A DNA stretch of 64,000 nucleotides from Streptococcus sanguinis (GCA_013378335.1 CP040556.1:248001-312000), one strand, 5' to 3'; counted from the stretch's first letter, positions 8,128 through 17,822 are shown. Numbers and translations: made by a program. The notes: generated by a model from the letters alone, not told the origin.

Positions 8128-9369
8128 ATGATTGTTTTTGCAAAAAACAAAAATTTTCGCCAGTTGCTCATCAATCAATGGATTTCAGGTTTTGGAGACA
8201 TTGTTTTCTATTTGGCTTTGATGAACTATGTCTCCGCTTATTCTTTTGCTCCACTTGCGGTTTTATTGATTTCTTTTTCTGAAACGCTACCTCAGTTAAT
8301 TCAAGTTTTTACCGGAGTTGCGGCGGACTTTCAGAAGAATCGTATCCATAAATACCTGCTTATACAGTTTAGTAAGGTACTCTTATATAGCTTGGTAACA
8401 TTTTTGCTTCTTGGACAAGATTTCTCTTTCTTGACTCTGCTTGTGATTTGCTTGATTAACTTTCTGTCGGATAGTCTGAGTTATTTTTCAGGTGCCATGC
8501 TGACGCCGGTTTATGTAAAGGTGATTGAGCAAGATATGACCTCTGCTATGGGCTTTCGGCAGGCTAGTATGAGTCTGGTTCATATTTTTGGGAATCTAGC
8601 TGGCGGTTTTCTCATCGCTTGGATGAGTATCGGAGCTTTGGCAGGTCTGAATGCTCTGACATTCTTGCTAGCTTACCTAGGCTTTTGGCATATTAGTCAA
8701 AAATTACAGGACTTAGAACCGGAGCTCAGCAGTGCCAAGGAGCTAACTAGAGAGAATTATTGGCAGCATTTATTGGATTCTCTTAAGGTCTTACTGGGAT
8801 TGAAAAACGTTGTGAGGTTGTTATTGGTTTCAACCTTTGGGCAAGTCACTCTGAACATTCTGACGCCAGTAGCGACTCTTTTATTGCTGAAAAGGCCTTT
8901 TTGGAATCTGCAGATTGGTCAGTCCATTGCTGTGTTAATTATTCTAAGTTCCGCTGGTCTGATCTTAGGGAATATTTTGAGTGGCAGTTTACTGAAAAAA
9001 CTTTCGACTAAGCTTGCTATGTATGCAAGCTTAGTATTTGAGGGCTTTATTCTTTGCGGTTTTTTCTGGCAAAACTTTTTACTTGTACTGATAGCAAGCT
9101 TTGCTTGTGCTGTTGTAGTCGGTCTGCTAAGTCCTAGATTGCAGAAATCTGTATTCAGTATGATTCCAGAAGAGTCCATGGGGGCCATCCAGTCAGCTAT
9201 TAATCTATTTAGCATGGCTGTTCCGAGTGTTTTATCCATGCTGTTAATAGCTCTTGCCAGCAGCATGGGAATTATTTATATTCTCCTCCCGCTTGTGTTA
9301 ATGCTAGCACTGTCTTTCTACTTAATTATTCCAATGGAGAACTTGAAGACGGATTCGGACAGCTGTTGA
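8128..9369 (+). CDS. Major facilitator superfamily transporter
   Basis: A 413-residue MFS protein with about twelve membrane segments and a central basic/acidic loop (about 190-220). The N-terminus (NFRQLLINQWISGFGDIVFY) and GVAADFQKNRIHK loop resemble the Mef-like exporter group of Firmicutes. The likely role is proton-driven export of a drug or metabolite; the substrate cannot be told. The start has AAAGGAG upstream. It sits directly behind an ArsR-type regulator. This is not called mefA: the resemblance is only to the broad group, and no resistance phenotype can be inferred. Confidence 0.85.
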   Translation: MIVFAKNKNFRQLLINQWISGFGDIVFYLALMNYVSAYSFAPLAVLLISFSETLPQLIQVFTGVAADFQKNRIHKYLLIQFSKVLLYSLVTFLLLGQDFSFLTLLVICLINFLSDSLSYFSGAMLTPVYVKVIEQDMTSAMGFRQASMSLVHIFGNLAGGFLIAWMSIGALAGLNALTFLLAYLGFWHISQKLQDLEPELSSAKELTRENYWQHLLDSLKVLLGLKNVVRLLLVSTFGQVTLNILTPVATLLLLKRPFWNLQIGQSIAVLIILSSAGLILGNILSGSLLKKLSTKLAMYASLVFEGFILCGFFWQNFLLVLIASFACAVVVGLLSPRLQKSVFSMIPEESMGAIQSAINLFSMAVPSVLSMLLIALASSMGIIYILLPLVLMLALSFYLIIPMENLKTDSDSC

Positions 9370-9427
9370 ATGGTAGCTATCTTATTTTTTCTGCTTTGAA
9401 GAGACTTCTGATTTTTCAGGTCATTTT

Positions 9428-9436
9428 TGGTATAAT
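9428..9436 (+). promoter_or_regulatory. tatD promoter (extended -10)
   Basis: TGG followed by TATAAT (9431-9436); no clear -35. It is 30 bases before the tatD start and probably serves tatD-rnmV and downstream genes. Confidence 0.62.
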
Positions 9437-9465
9437 AAAGGACAGGAAATACAAGGAAGTAAACC

Positions 9466-10236
9466 ATGAAGATTTTTGATACACACACGCATTTAAATGT
9501 GGAAGAATTTGCTGGTCGAGAGGAAGAGGAGCTTCAATTAGCCAAAGAAATGAGTGTTGTTGCACACAATATTGTCGGTTTTGACCGACCGACTATTGAG
9601 CGCGCCCTGGAGTTGGCAGACAGCTATGATCAGCTTCATGCTACGATCGGCTGGCATCCGACTGAGGCGGGGACTTATGATGAGGCGGTGGAAGCCTATT
9701 TGCTGGACAAGCTTCGTCACCCCAAGGTGGTGGCTCTGGGCGAGATTGGTCTGGATTATCACTGGATGACAGCGCCAAAGGACGTTCAGGAGCGGGTATT
9801 TCGCCGCCAAATCCAGCTCTCTAAAGAGCTAAACCTGCCCTTTGTCGTTCACACACGTGATGCTTTGGAAGATACTTATGAGATAATCAAGAGTGAGGGA
9901 GTTGGACCTCGAGGCGGTATTATGCACTCTTATTCTGGCTCTTTGGAAATGGCAGAGCGCTTTATCGAGCTAGGGATGATGATTTCCTTTTCTGGAGTTG
10001 TGACCTTTAAGAAAGCGACGGATATTCAGGAAGCTGCACAGAACTTGCCCTTGGACAAGATCCTCGTCGAAACTGATGCACCTTATCTGGCGCCAGTTCC
10101 CAAGCGTGGTCGAGAAAACAAAACAGCCTATACCCGCTATGTGGTAGAGAAAATTGCTGAGCTTCGTGGGCTGACTGTCGAAGAAGTAGCGCAGGCGACC
10201 TATGATAATGCAAAGAAGGTGTTTGGGCTTGACTGA
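9466..10236 (+). CDS. tatD: TatD-family metal-dependent hydrolase/DNase
   Basis: TIM-barrel metallo-hydrolase of the TatD family (YabD in Bacillus), associated with 3'-5' nuclease activity. Length 256 aa is typical. Metal ligands are visible in order: DTHTHLN (residues 4-10), GEIGLDYHW (about 92-100), HTRDA near 128, HSYSG near 153 and ETDAPYLAP near 203. The start has AAGGAAG upstream. The 3' end overlaps rnmV by 8 bases, the conserved streptococcal order tatD-rnmV-ksgA. Confidence 0.93.
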   Translation: MKIFDTHTHLNVEEFAGREEEELQLAKEMSVVAHNIVGFDRPTIERALELADSYDQLHATIGWHPTEAGTYDEAVEAYLLDKLRHPKVVALGEIGLDYHWMTAPKDVQERVFRRQIQLSKELNLPFVVHTRDALEDTYEIIKSEGVGPRGGIMHSYSGSLEMAERFIELGMMISFSGVVTFKKATDIQEAAQNLPLDKILVETDAPYLAPVPKRGRENKTAYTRYVVEKIAELRGLTVEEVAQATYDNAKKVFGLD

Positions 10237-10798
10237 GAAGATAAAAATCCCCCAGGTAATCGTCGTTGAGGGCAAGGATGACACAGCCAATCTGCAGCGA
10301 TTTTACCAAGTTGACACTTACGAGACGAGAGGCTCTGCTATCAATGAAGAAGACTTAGAGCGGATTGAGAAACTGCACCAGCTGCGTGGGGTTATTGTCT
10401 TTACCGATCCAGACTACAACGGTGAGCGTATCCGTCGAATGATTATGGAGGCTGTGCCTACTGCTCAGCATGCCTTTCTCCACCGTGACGAGGCGGCTCC
10501 CAAGTCTAAGAACAAAGGAAAATCGCTTGGGGTAGAGCACGCTTCATTTGAGGATTTACAGCAGGCATTGGCTGGTCTGGTCGGATATTTCGATGATGAG
10601 GATAATTTTGACATCACCAAAGGCGACCTTGTGCGACTAGGTCTGCTTATGGGAAGCGACAGCCGTCAGCGTCGAGAGTATCTGGGCGAGCAACTCCGCA
10701 TCGGCTATTCTAATGGCAAGCAACTGCTCAAACGTTTGGAATTGTTTGGTGTGACCTTGGCGGAAGTGGAAGAAGCCATGCGCAAGTATTCAATCTAA
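10229..10798 (+). CDS. rnmV: Ribonuclease M5
   Basis: Toprim-fold nuclease that performs the final maturation of 5S rRNA in low-GC Gram-positives. I place the start at TTG 10229 (189 aa), overlapping tatD, with AAGAAGGTG upstream; an in-frame ATG at 10202 would extend the protein without family support. The Toprim motif is clear: VVEGKDD near the N-terminus (catalytic Glu) and FTDPDYNGERIR (Asp pair) near residue 55. The C-terminal half carries MGSDSRQRREYLGEQLRIGY, typical of RNase M5. Confidence 0.93.
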   Translation: MTEKIKIPQVIVVEGKDDTANLQRFYQVDTYETRGSAINEEDLERIEKLHQLRGVIVFTDPDYNGERIRRMIMEAVPTAQHAFLHRDEAAPKSKNKGKSLGVEHASFEDLQQALAGLVGYFDDEDNFDITKGDLVRLGLLMGSDSRQRREYLGEQLRIGYSNGKQLLKRLELFGVTLAEVEEAMRKYSI

Positions 10799-10809
10799 CG
10801 GAGTAAGAA

Positions 10810-11664
10810 ATGAAAAAAGTAATTATTACGGGCGGCAATAGTGGTATTGGCTACCAGGCTGCTAAACAGTTAGCTGAAAAGGGGTGGTCAGTAACTCTAT
10901 TTTGCCGCCGAAAAGAAGCAGCTGAGCAAGCCTGTGAAAAAATCTGTCAACAAACAGGAAATCCGCATGTAGATTATATCTTGGTTGATTTATCTGATAT
11001 GAAAAGTGTCAAGAAAGCGGTAGAACAGTATATCCAAAAAGAAGAGACTTTAGATGTTTTAATTAACAATGCAGCCGATTTTGATTTATCGGTCAAAAAG
11101 CCGATTCTTACCAAAGACGGATTGGAAAAGCAATTTGCGACCAATGTGGGCGCTCCGTACTTACTTTCTTCTTTATTGAAAGGTTTGTTGGAAAAGTCAG
11201 AAAGTGGTCGGATTATTAATATTTCTTCCCAAGGGCTGGTGCTTTATCCTTTCATGAAGCTTGATTTTGAAAATTTATCCGGTCAAAAACATTATAGTCC
11301 TGCTAAGACCTATTATCAGAATAAGCTGGCCTTGTTGATGCTGTCGCTTTATATGCGGAAACATTGGAAAGGTATCAAGGTTCAGGCGATCCGTGTGACC
11401 AATGTCAAAGTAGATATGCGCCGCTATGATCACCTCAGCGCTTTTATGAAAAATCTATATAAAATTAAGTCAAGATTTTCGATTAGTCCTGAAAAAATGG
11501 CGAAAGTCTATATAGCTCTATCTACAGAAGATAGCTATGAGGGCTTTTTGTATGACGAGAAATGCAAAGAAGTTAAGGCTAATGCATTTGCTTACGAGGA
11601 AGAAGAGCAGAAAAAACTTTACACCTTGCTAGGGCAAATGACCTCCTTAAAAGATAATGAATAA
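10810..11664 (+). CDS. Short-chain dehydrogenase/reductase (SDR)
   Basis: A 284-residue SDR oxidoreductase with an NAD(P)-binding Rossmann fold: TGGNSGIG (7-14) is the TGxxxGxG cofactor motif, VDLSD near 64 the adenine-contact motif, NNAADF near 92, and the catalytic Ser/Tyr/Lys set is visible as ISSQG near 141 and YYQNK near 168. It resembles the retinol-dehydrogenase-like branch. The substrate is unknown. It lies between rnmV and ksgA, which are usually adjacent in streptococci, and is visibly more A/T- and Lys-rich than its neighbours, suggesting insertion. Confidence 0.87.
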   Translation: MKKVIITGGNSGIGYQAAKQLAEKGWSVTLFCRRKEAAEQACEKICQQTGNPHVDYILVDLSDMKSVKKAVEQYIQKEETLDVLINNAADFDLSVKKPILTKDGLEKQFATNVGAPYLLSSLLKGLLEKSESGRIINISSQGLVLYPFMKLDFENLSGQKHYSPAKTYYQNKLALLMLSLYMRKHWKGIKVQAIRVTNVKVDMRRYDHLSAFMKNLYKIKSRFSISPEKMAKVYIALSTEDSYEGFLYDEKCKEVKANAFAYEEEEQKKLYTLLGQMTSLKDNE

Positions 11665-11684
11665 CGAATTAGAAAAGAGAAAAA

Positions 11685-12557
11685 ATGCGAATTGCAGATC
11701 ATAGTGTGACCCGTGCCATTCTGGAGCGTCACGGTTTCACTTTTAAAAAATCTTTCGGTCAGAATTTCCTGACGGACACCAACATCCTCCAGAAGATTGT
11801 GGACACAGCTGAGATTGACAAAAAGGTCAATGTCATTGAAATTGGGCCCGGTATTGGGGCTTTGACAGAATTTTTGGCGGAAAGTGCCGCGGAGGTCATG
11901 GCCTTTGAGATTGATGATCGGCTGGTGCCGATTTTGGCGGATACTCTGCGCGATTTTGACAATGTGACAGTGGTTAATCAGGATATTCTCAAGGTTGATT
12001 TGGCCCAGTACATAGCAGAGTTTAAGAATCCAGACCTGCCTATCAAGGTAGTGGCAAATCTGCCCTACTACATTACAACGCCGATTCTTATGCATTTGAT
12101 TGAGAGCGGAATTCCTTTTAGTGAGTTTGTCGTGATGATGCAGAGAGAAGTGGCGGATCGGATTTCGGCTCAGCCTAATACCAAGGCCTACGGTAGTTTG
12201 TCGATTGCGGTCCAGTATTACATGACGGCCAAGGTTGCCTTTATCGTGCCGCGGACAGTCTTTGTGCCAGCGCCAAATGTGGATTCGGCTATTCTCAAGA
12301 TGGTGCGCAGAGACCAGCCTGCAGTTGCGGTACAGGACGAGAAATTCTTTTTCAAGGTCTCCAAAGTCAGCTTTGTCCATCGCCGGAAGACTCTCTGGAA
12401 TAACCTGACCAGTTATTTTGGGAAGTCTGAGGCTACTAAAGGCAAACTGACAGCAGCTTTAGAACGAGCGGATTTATCTCCAAGTGTTCGGGGAGAATCT
12501 CTTAGTTTAGAGGAATTTGCTCGCTTGAGCGATGCTTTGAGAGAAGAAGGTCTATGA
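11685..12557 (+). CDS. rsmA: 16S rRNA dimethyladenosine transferase RsmA/KsgA
   Basis: SAM-dependent enzyme that dimethylates two adjacent adenines in the 3' hairpin of 16S rRNA, a late ribosome-assembly step. Length 290 aa is typical. The N-terminus has [13 protein letters not shown]; the SAM motif is [13 protein letters not shown] near residue 52; the target-adenine motif NLPYYI is near 126; VDSAILKM near 205 opens the C-terminal domain. The start ATG has an AGAAAAGAG stretch upstream. A good terminator follows. Confidence 0.95.
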   Translation: MRIADHSVTRAILERHGFTFKKSFGQNFLTDTNILQKIVDTAEIDKKVNVIEIGPGIGALTEFLAESAAEVMAFEIDDRLVPILADTLRDFDNVTVVNQDILKVDLAQYIAEFKNPDLPIKVVANLPYYITTPILMHLIESGIPFSEFVVMMQREVADRISAQPNTKAYGSLSIAVQYYMTAKVAFIVPRTVFVPAPNVDSAILKMVRRDQPAVAVQDEKFFFKVSKVSFVHRRKTLWNNLTSYFGKSEATKGKLTAALERADLSPSVRGESLSLEEFARLSDALREEGL

Positions 12558-12602
12558 TAGAGTTTGGAATAATTTGTATCAAAATTGGATAAAAATAAAA
12601 AT

Positions 12603-12632
12603 GAGAGAGCCACTCGACTCTCTCGTTTTTTC
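12603..12632 (+). terminator. ksgA terminator
   Basis: GAGAGAG and CTCTCTC arms with an 8-base loop, then a T run. It stands just before the convergent tRNA-Leu gene. Confidence 0.82.
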
Positions 12633-12635
12633 TTA

Positions 12636-12718
12636 TGCGGAGGAAGGGATTTGAACCCTCACACCCGTACGGGCACATGCGCCTGAAGCATGCGTGTCTG
12701 CCGTTCCACCACCTCCGC
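12636..12718 (-). tRNA. tRNA-Leu (anticodon CAG)
   Basis: The minus strand folds as a class II tRNA of 83 nt. The acceptor arms are GCGGAGG and CCTCCGC with discriminator A. The anticodon stem is CATGC/GCATG around loop TTCAGGC, giving anticodon CAG (reads CUG). A variable arm with TGCCCGTACGGGTG is present, and the T arm has GGTTCAAATCC. CCA is not encoded. It has its own consensus promoter at 12729-12757. Confidence 0.95.
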
Positions 12719-12728
12719 TTGAGATTCT

Positions 12729-12757
12729 ATTATAACTCATTTTTGTGAAAATGCCAA
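12729..12757 (-). promoter_or_regulatory. tRNA-Leu promoter
   Basis: On the minus strand, TTGGCA (12752-12757), a 17-base spacer and TATAAT (12729-12734), ending about 10 bases before the tRNA. Confidence 0.8.
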
Positions 12758-12902
12758 TAGAGAATGTGAAATTTTTTCATACTACGAAAAAGTCTCTATT
12801 TTTTCTTTGCTAAAATAGTTCTATAATATTGCCATTATAGTAAGTATTTGTTACAATAAAATTAATTGCTTATTTAGGTAATGAAATAAAAAGGAGAATG
12901 TT

Positions 12903-15900
12903 ATGAAACTGAAAAAATGGCTGCTATTTTTGATGCTGCCCTTTCTGTTTTTGCTGGATTTGAAGCTCTTTACAGCAACGGCTCAAGCGGATGTTTTGAA
13001 GAATGCAATTACAGATATTAAAATCTGGGACCACTCTAATGGCCGCGAAGCAACCAAGGTTAATGGTGCTTATAATTTGGTTCAAGGGGGGAATTATCGT
13101 TATGAGTTAGTTTTTGATTTATCTGCTTACGATAGCAAGCTCAAGGACGGGGACACCTTTACCTTTACAGTACCAAACGGTGCAACCATTGCTAATGGCA
13201 CAACCTTTACCTTGACGGATAATGAAACGCAGGTCCAGCTTGGAGCTGCTAAGATGACGTCGAATGGTTCGGGTAAGGGCGGTGTCATTACGGTAACACT
13301 TCAAAATTTGGCCGATTACAAGTCCAAGACAACTGCCAGTGGAGTAAGAGGAAGTTTTTTCTTTGATTTTCAGGCGACGACAGTAGGCGCTGAACAGGAT
13401 TGGAATTACAATCCTGAGGAAACTCAAGGGGCGATGAGCCATAAGGTAACCATTAACGAGCGCAAACAGAGCAGTTTTTCAACAGCTGGTGAAAACTACG
13501 CTAAGATTGGAGGAGTCATTGCTAAGAAGCCATATAATTCGGCTATTCTAGGCAAGAGCGGTGACTATTCACATAACTGGACTGTTCGTATCAATACTCA
13601 GCAAAAGACCTATAACTCTCCGATTGTTATCAAGGATGTCATTCCAGATAGCAGTGCACCTATGCAATTCGTTCCGGAGCAATTTGTCCTTCGCCAAGGG
13701 GAGTACACACAGAGTTTATCAAGTATTGCGAATTCTGTTATCTTGAAAGAAGGTCAAGATTACACGGTTACTTATAATGAGACCTATACAGAGTTTACTC
13801 TGACCATTCTTAATCCAGACAACCATGCCTTTATGTTGAACTATATGACAACTTCACCAGCTGATGGTTCTTTGGTGTCGAATACGGCTGAGATGGAAGT
13901 TAATAATGAAAAATTGCCATTCAGAGATGATCGACCTGGTCAGACGAGTTCTACAATAGAACGTAGTAGCCGGATTACAGAAGGCGGTGTCATTACAGCT
14001 GATATCAGTAACAGTCTGGTTCTCTACAAGCAAGATTCTAAGACTGGCAAAATGCTGGAAGGTGCTGTCTTTAAGGTGACAACTCCTAGCGGTGAAGAGA
14101 TTACTTTGCCGCCGACAGATGCTAACGGTCGGGTTTCTACACAGCCTTTCTCAAGTGAAGAAATCAAGAAAGGTCAATTCACAGTAGAAGAAGTAACAGC
14201 TCCGGAAGGCTATGTACTGGACAGCAATCCGATGAAGGTGACTATCAAGGCTGATGGAGCGGTTAAGACAGTCAAGAATACAGTGGATCCAAATGCCAGC
14301 AAAAAGCTGACAGTCAAGAAAATTTGGAAAGATGAAAACAATCAGGATGGCAAACGTCCAGCTTCTATTGCTGTAGATGTCTACGCTAACGGTCAAAAGT
14401 TAGCTGATAAGACAGTGACCGTAACTGGTGGCAGTACAGATGCGGAGTGGACAGCTCAGACAACTGATTTTCCAATCTTTGATGCAAATGGTCAAAAAAT
14501 CACCTATACAATCGGTGAAGATCAGCTTGATGGTTACGATGCTCCAGAAGTAGATCAGGAAAATCTCACTGTTACCAATAGTCGTACGCCAGAGAAAATC
14601 GCTATCAAAGCCAGCAAGAAATGGGATGACGCTGAAAATCAAGACGGCAAACGTCCTGCCAATGTTGTTGTAAAACTTTATAAAGAAGTCGGTAGTCAGA
14701 AATCAGAAGTTGCGAACCGAACTCTGACTGAAGCTGACCAGTGGGCAACCGAGTTCACCGACTTGAACAAATATGAAAAAGGACAAGAAGTTGTTTATTC
14801 TCTGGAAGAAGACGCGGTCCCTCACTATCAATCACAGGTAACTGGCAATGCTGCTGACGGCTTTGTGGTGACCAACACTTATAAACCAGAAACCATCAAG
14901 ATTTCCGGTCAGAAGAAGTGGGATGATGCGGAAAACCAAGACGGCAAGCGTCCAAATGCTGTTAGAGTCAAGATCATGAAAGGCCAAGATATTGTCGATG
15001 TTCAGGAAGCGATGGCTGCTAACGGCTGGAAATATGAATCCAATCCTCTTCCTAAATATGCAGCTGGCCAAGAAATTGCTTATACTGTTGCAGAAGAAGC
15101 TGTCTCAGGCTACACGAGCAAGGTGGATGGCTACAACATCACCAACACTTACAAGCCAGAAACGGTCAAGATTTCCGGTCAGAAGAAGTGGGATGATGCA
15201 GACAACCAAGATGGCAAGCGTCCAAAATCTGTTACAATCAAAATCATGAAAGGCCAAGATGTCGTTGATGTACAGCAAGTAACAGCGGATAAAGATTGGA
15301 AATACGAATCAAATCCACTGCCTAAATATGCGGCAGGTCAAGAAATTACTTATACCGTAAGTGAGGAAGCTGTACCAGGTTACACTAGCAAAGTGGATGG
15401 TTACAACATTACCAACTCTTACACTCCAGAGACAACGACTGTGTCTGGAAGCAAGACTTGGGAAGATGGCGATAACCAGGATGGCAAGCGCCCAGCTTCT
15501 ATCACAGTTAATCTGCTAGCTGACGGTCAAAAAGTCAATACGCAAACAGTCGGAGAGGCAGAAGGCTGGTCTTACAACTTTACTGGCTTGCCAGTCTACA
15601 AGGATGGCCAACGAATTACATATACAGTAACGGAAGAAGCTGTACCAGGTTATTCAACCAGTCTCAACGGCTACAATATCACCAACTCTTATACACCAGA
15701 AAAGACAGAAATCACTGCCAGCAAGACTTGGAATGACAGCGACAATCAAGACGGCAAACGTCCAACTAAGATTAACATTAAGCTGATGAAGACAGTCAGC
15801 GGTGTCAAGACAGAAGTAGCTAGCAAGGAAGTGACTGCTGCTGATCAATGGCAAACCAAATTTGAAAATCTGCCAGTCTATGAAAATGGTCAGAAGATTG

Positions 15901-17588
15901 ATTACTATATTGAGGAAGATGATGTAGCTGGATACACTAAAGAAATCAAAGATTTCACAGTTACCAACTCTTACACTCCAGAGATGATCAAGATTTCCGG
16001 TCAAAAAGTCTGGGATGACGCTGATAACCAAGATGGCAAGCGTCCAGCTTTTGTTAAGGTTAAGGTGAAAAATGGCGATACTGTGGTGGACGAGCTTGAA
16101 GTAACAGCTGCTAACGATTGGAAGTTTGAGTCGAAAGCCCTTCCTAAGTATGCAGCAGGTCAAGAGATTGCCTATACTGTTACTGAAGAAGCAGTTGCGG
16201 ACTATCAAACTAAGATTGATAAGTTCACCATTACTAATTCTTACACTCCTCAAAGTACAGAATATGCTGTGACTAAGGTTTGGGAAGATGCTGATAACCA
16301 AGACGGAAAGCGTCCAGTTTCTATCACAGTGCAGCTGTATCGCTCAGTAAATGGTCAAGATCCAATTGCTGTCGCAGGTAAGACATTAACCTTGACGGCT
16401 GATAATGAGACAGCTGCTAACACTTGGAAAGCAAGCTTCACCAATCTGCCTCAGTTTGACAAGGGACAGGAGATCACCTACTCTGTCAAAGAGGATAATG
16501 CAACAGTAGCCGCTTTGAAAGAAAAAGGTTACAGTCCGAAAGTAGAAGGTCAGACGATTACCAACTCTCATACTCCAGAGCAGGTTAAAGTTTCTGGTCA
16601 GAAAGTTTGGAATGATGCAGATGACCAAGATGGTAAACGCCCTGCATCTATTACAGTTAAGGTAATGGATGGAAGCACAGTTGTTGATAGACTGGAAGTA
16701 ACAGCTGCTAATGGATGGAAGTTTGAATCTAAAGACCTGCCTAAATATAGAAATGGTCAAGAGATTGCCTATACACTTACTGAAGATGCCGTTGCTCAGT
16801 ATGAAACGAAGATTGATAAGTTCACCATTACCAACTCCTACACTCCAGAAACCGTTAAAGTCTCTGGTCAAAAGGTTTGGGATGATGCTAATAATCAAGA
16901 TGGCAAGCGCCCAGCATCTATCAAGGTCAAGATTTTGGACGGAGATAAGGTGGTAGATGAGCTGGATGTGACAGCTGCTACTGATTGGAAGTTTGAGTCC
17001 AAAGATTTGCCTAAGAATAAGAAGGGCAAGAAAATCAACTATACAGTCCTTGAAGAAGTGACAGTTGAGGGGTATAGCAGCAGCCAAGAACAAGCAACAG
17101 ATGGCAGCTTCACTTTGACTAATAGCTATAAACCAACACAGATTGCTGTTAAGGGAACTGCTGTATGGTCAGATGCTGAAAATCAAGATAAAGTTCGACC
17201 TTCTAAGATTACTGTTCGCCTCTTGGCAGATGGCAAACCAATCAAAGAACTGGTTGTGTCAGAAGAAAATGGTTGGCAGTATAACTTTAGCGACCTTCCT
17301 AAGTACAAGGATGGCAAGGAAATTGTCTATAGCGTTGCGGCTGATTCAGTAGGTGATTATAAGCTTGACATCAACGGAACTCAGCTGACCTTCAGTCGCA
17401 TCCCTGCTAAGAAAGTGGCAGTTGAAGGAGAGGTTTCACCTAATAAGCGAGGCGGTCAGGCTCTGAAAGCAGAAGGAAAAGCTCTTCCTCGTACTGGTCA
17501 GGAAGAAAATCTCCTTGTTACTATTCTTGGCTTCCTAGCAGCTCTTCTCGCAGGAGGAATGCTGATGGCTAAGGCGAAACGCAGCTAA
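12903..17588 (+). CDS. LPXTG-anchored Cna-B repeat surface adhesin
   Basis: A 1561-residue cell-wall protein. Signal peptide: residues 1-30, ending near TAQADV. A non-repetitive N-terminal adhesin region (about 30-355) has the Ig-like collagen/fibrinogen-binding layout. One SpaA/prealbumin-like domain follows (about 370-465: LYKQDSKTGKMLEGAVFKV). Then come eleven tandem Cna-B domains, each opening with a W-x-D-x-x-NQDGKRP motif and ending in a TVTEEAV-like and TITNSYTPE segment; the last is divergent (NQDKVRP). The sortase signal is LPRTG (1528-1532), then a hydrophobic stretch and AKAKRS. Cna-B domains typically form Lys-Asn isopeptide bonds and act as rigid stalks. AAAGGAG precedes the start. 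Neighbouring repeats share long identical DNA stretches, so repeat number may vary. The ligand is not known. Confidence 0.94.
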   Translation: MKLKKWLLFLMLPFLFLLDLKLFTATAQADVLKNAITDIKIWDHSNGREATKVNGAYNLVQGGNYRYELVFDLSAYDSKLKDGDTFTFTVPNGATIANGTTFTLTDNETQVQLGAAKMTSNGSGKGGVITVTLQNLADYKSKTTASGVRGSFFFDFQATTVGAEQDWNYNPEETQGAMSHKVTINERKQSSFSTAGENYAKIGGVIAKKPYNSAILGKSGDYSHNWTVRINTQQKTYNSPIVIKDVIPDSSAPMQFVPEQFVLRQGEYTQSLSSIANSVILKEGQDYTVTYNETYTEFTLTILNPDNHAFMLNYMTTSPADGSLVSNTAEMEVNNEKLPFRDDRPGQTSSTIERSSRITEGGVITADISNSLVLYKQDSKTGKMLEGAVFKVTTPSGEEITLPPTDANGRVSTQPFSSEEIKKGQFTVEEVTAPEGYVLDSNPMKVTIKADGAVKTVKNTVDPNASKKLTVKKIWKDENNQDGKRPASIAVDVYANGQKLADKTVTVTGGSTDAEWTAQTTDFPIFDANGQKITYTIGEDQLDGYDAPEVDQENLTVTNSRTPEKIAIKASKKWDDAENQDGKRPANVVVKLYKEVGSQKSEVANRTLTEADQWATEFTDLNKYEKGQEVVYSLEEDAVPHYQSQVTGNAADGFVVTNTYKPETIKISGQKKWDDAENQDGKRPNAVRVKIMKGQDIVDVQEAMAANGWKYESNPLPKYAAGQEIAYTVAEEAVSGYTSKVDGYNITNTYKPETVKISGQKKWDDADNQDGKRPKSVTIKIMKGQDVVDVQQVTADKDWKYESNPLPKYAAGQEITYTVSEEAVPGYTSKVDGYNITNSYTPETTTVSGSKTWEDGDNQDGKRPASITVNLLADGQKVNTQTVGEAEGWSYNFTGLPVYKDGQRITYTVTEEAVPGYSTSLNGYNITNSYTPEKTEITASKTWNDSDNQDGKRPTKINIKLMKTVSGVKTEVASKEVTAADQWQTKFENLPVYENGQKIDYYIEEDDVAGYTKEIKDFTVTNSYTPEMIKISGQKVWDDADNQDGKRPAFVKVKVKNGDTVVDELEVTAANDWKFESKALPKYAAGQEIAYTVTEEAVADYQTKIDKFTITNSYTPQSTEYAVTKVWEDADNQDGKRPVSITVQLYRSVNGQDPIAVAGKTLTLTADNETAANTWKASFTNLPQFDKGQEITYSVKEDNATVAALKEKGYSPKVEGQTITNSHTPEQVKVSGQKVWNDADDQDGKRPASITVKVMDGSTVVDRLEVTAANGWKFESKDLPKYRNGQEIAYTLTEDAVAQYETKIDKFTITNSYTPETVKVSGQKVWDDANNQDGKRPASIKVKILDGDKVVDELDVTAATDWKFESKDLPKNKKGKKINYTVLEEVTVEGYSSSQEQATDGSFTLTNSYKPTQIAVKGTAVWSDAENQDKVRPSKITVRLLADGKPIKELVVSEENGWQYNFSDLPKYKDGKEIVYSVAADSVGDYKLDINGTQLTFSRIPAKKVAVEGEVSPNKRGGQALKAEGKALPRTGQEENLLVTILGFLAALLAGGMLMAKAKRS

Positions 17589-17636
17589 TCAGTTTTGTAG
17601 CTTACTAAAAATCGCAGTGAGCATCTCATTCGATAT

Positions 17637-17675
17637 AAAAAAGCGAACAGGTTCTTTTGAGCTTGTTCGCTTTTA
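17637..17675 (+). terminator. Terminator of the adhesin gene
   Basis: AAAAGCGAACA and TGTTCGCTTTT arms with an A run before and T run after, so it may work on both strands. Confidence 0.85.
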
Positions 17676-17786
17676 TCATGCCAGTTTTATTCCAAATATT
17701 TTAAAGTAGTTGTTTTCTATGAAAAATGAACCTAATCTTAAGAAATGCCTTCTATGCAAAACAAGCAAGCTAAATCTCGCATTTTT

Positions 17787-17795
17787 TGTTATAAT
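17787..17795 (+). promoter_or_regulatory. rsgA promoter (extended -10)
   Basis: TGT plus TATAAT (17790-17795), 27 bases before the rsgA start; no strong -35. It probably reads into rsgA-rpe-thiN-rmuC-yhaM. Confidence 0.65.
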
Positions 17796-17822
17796 GAGTG
17801 TATTAACTTTTAAGGAGCAATC

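Noticed and set aside
8128..9369. Macrolide-resistance gene mef
   Set aside because: The protein resembles only the broad MFS exporter group; the partner ABC-F gene of mef loci is absent and the surroundings are chromosomal.
13119..17093. Minus-strand open frames inside the adhesin gene
   Set aside because: They are shadows created by the repeated, codon-biased plus-strand Cna-B domains; none has an RBS or family signature.
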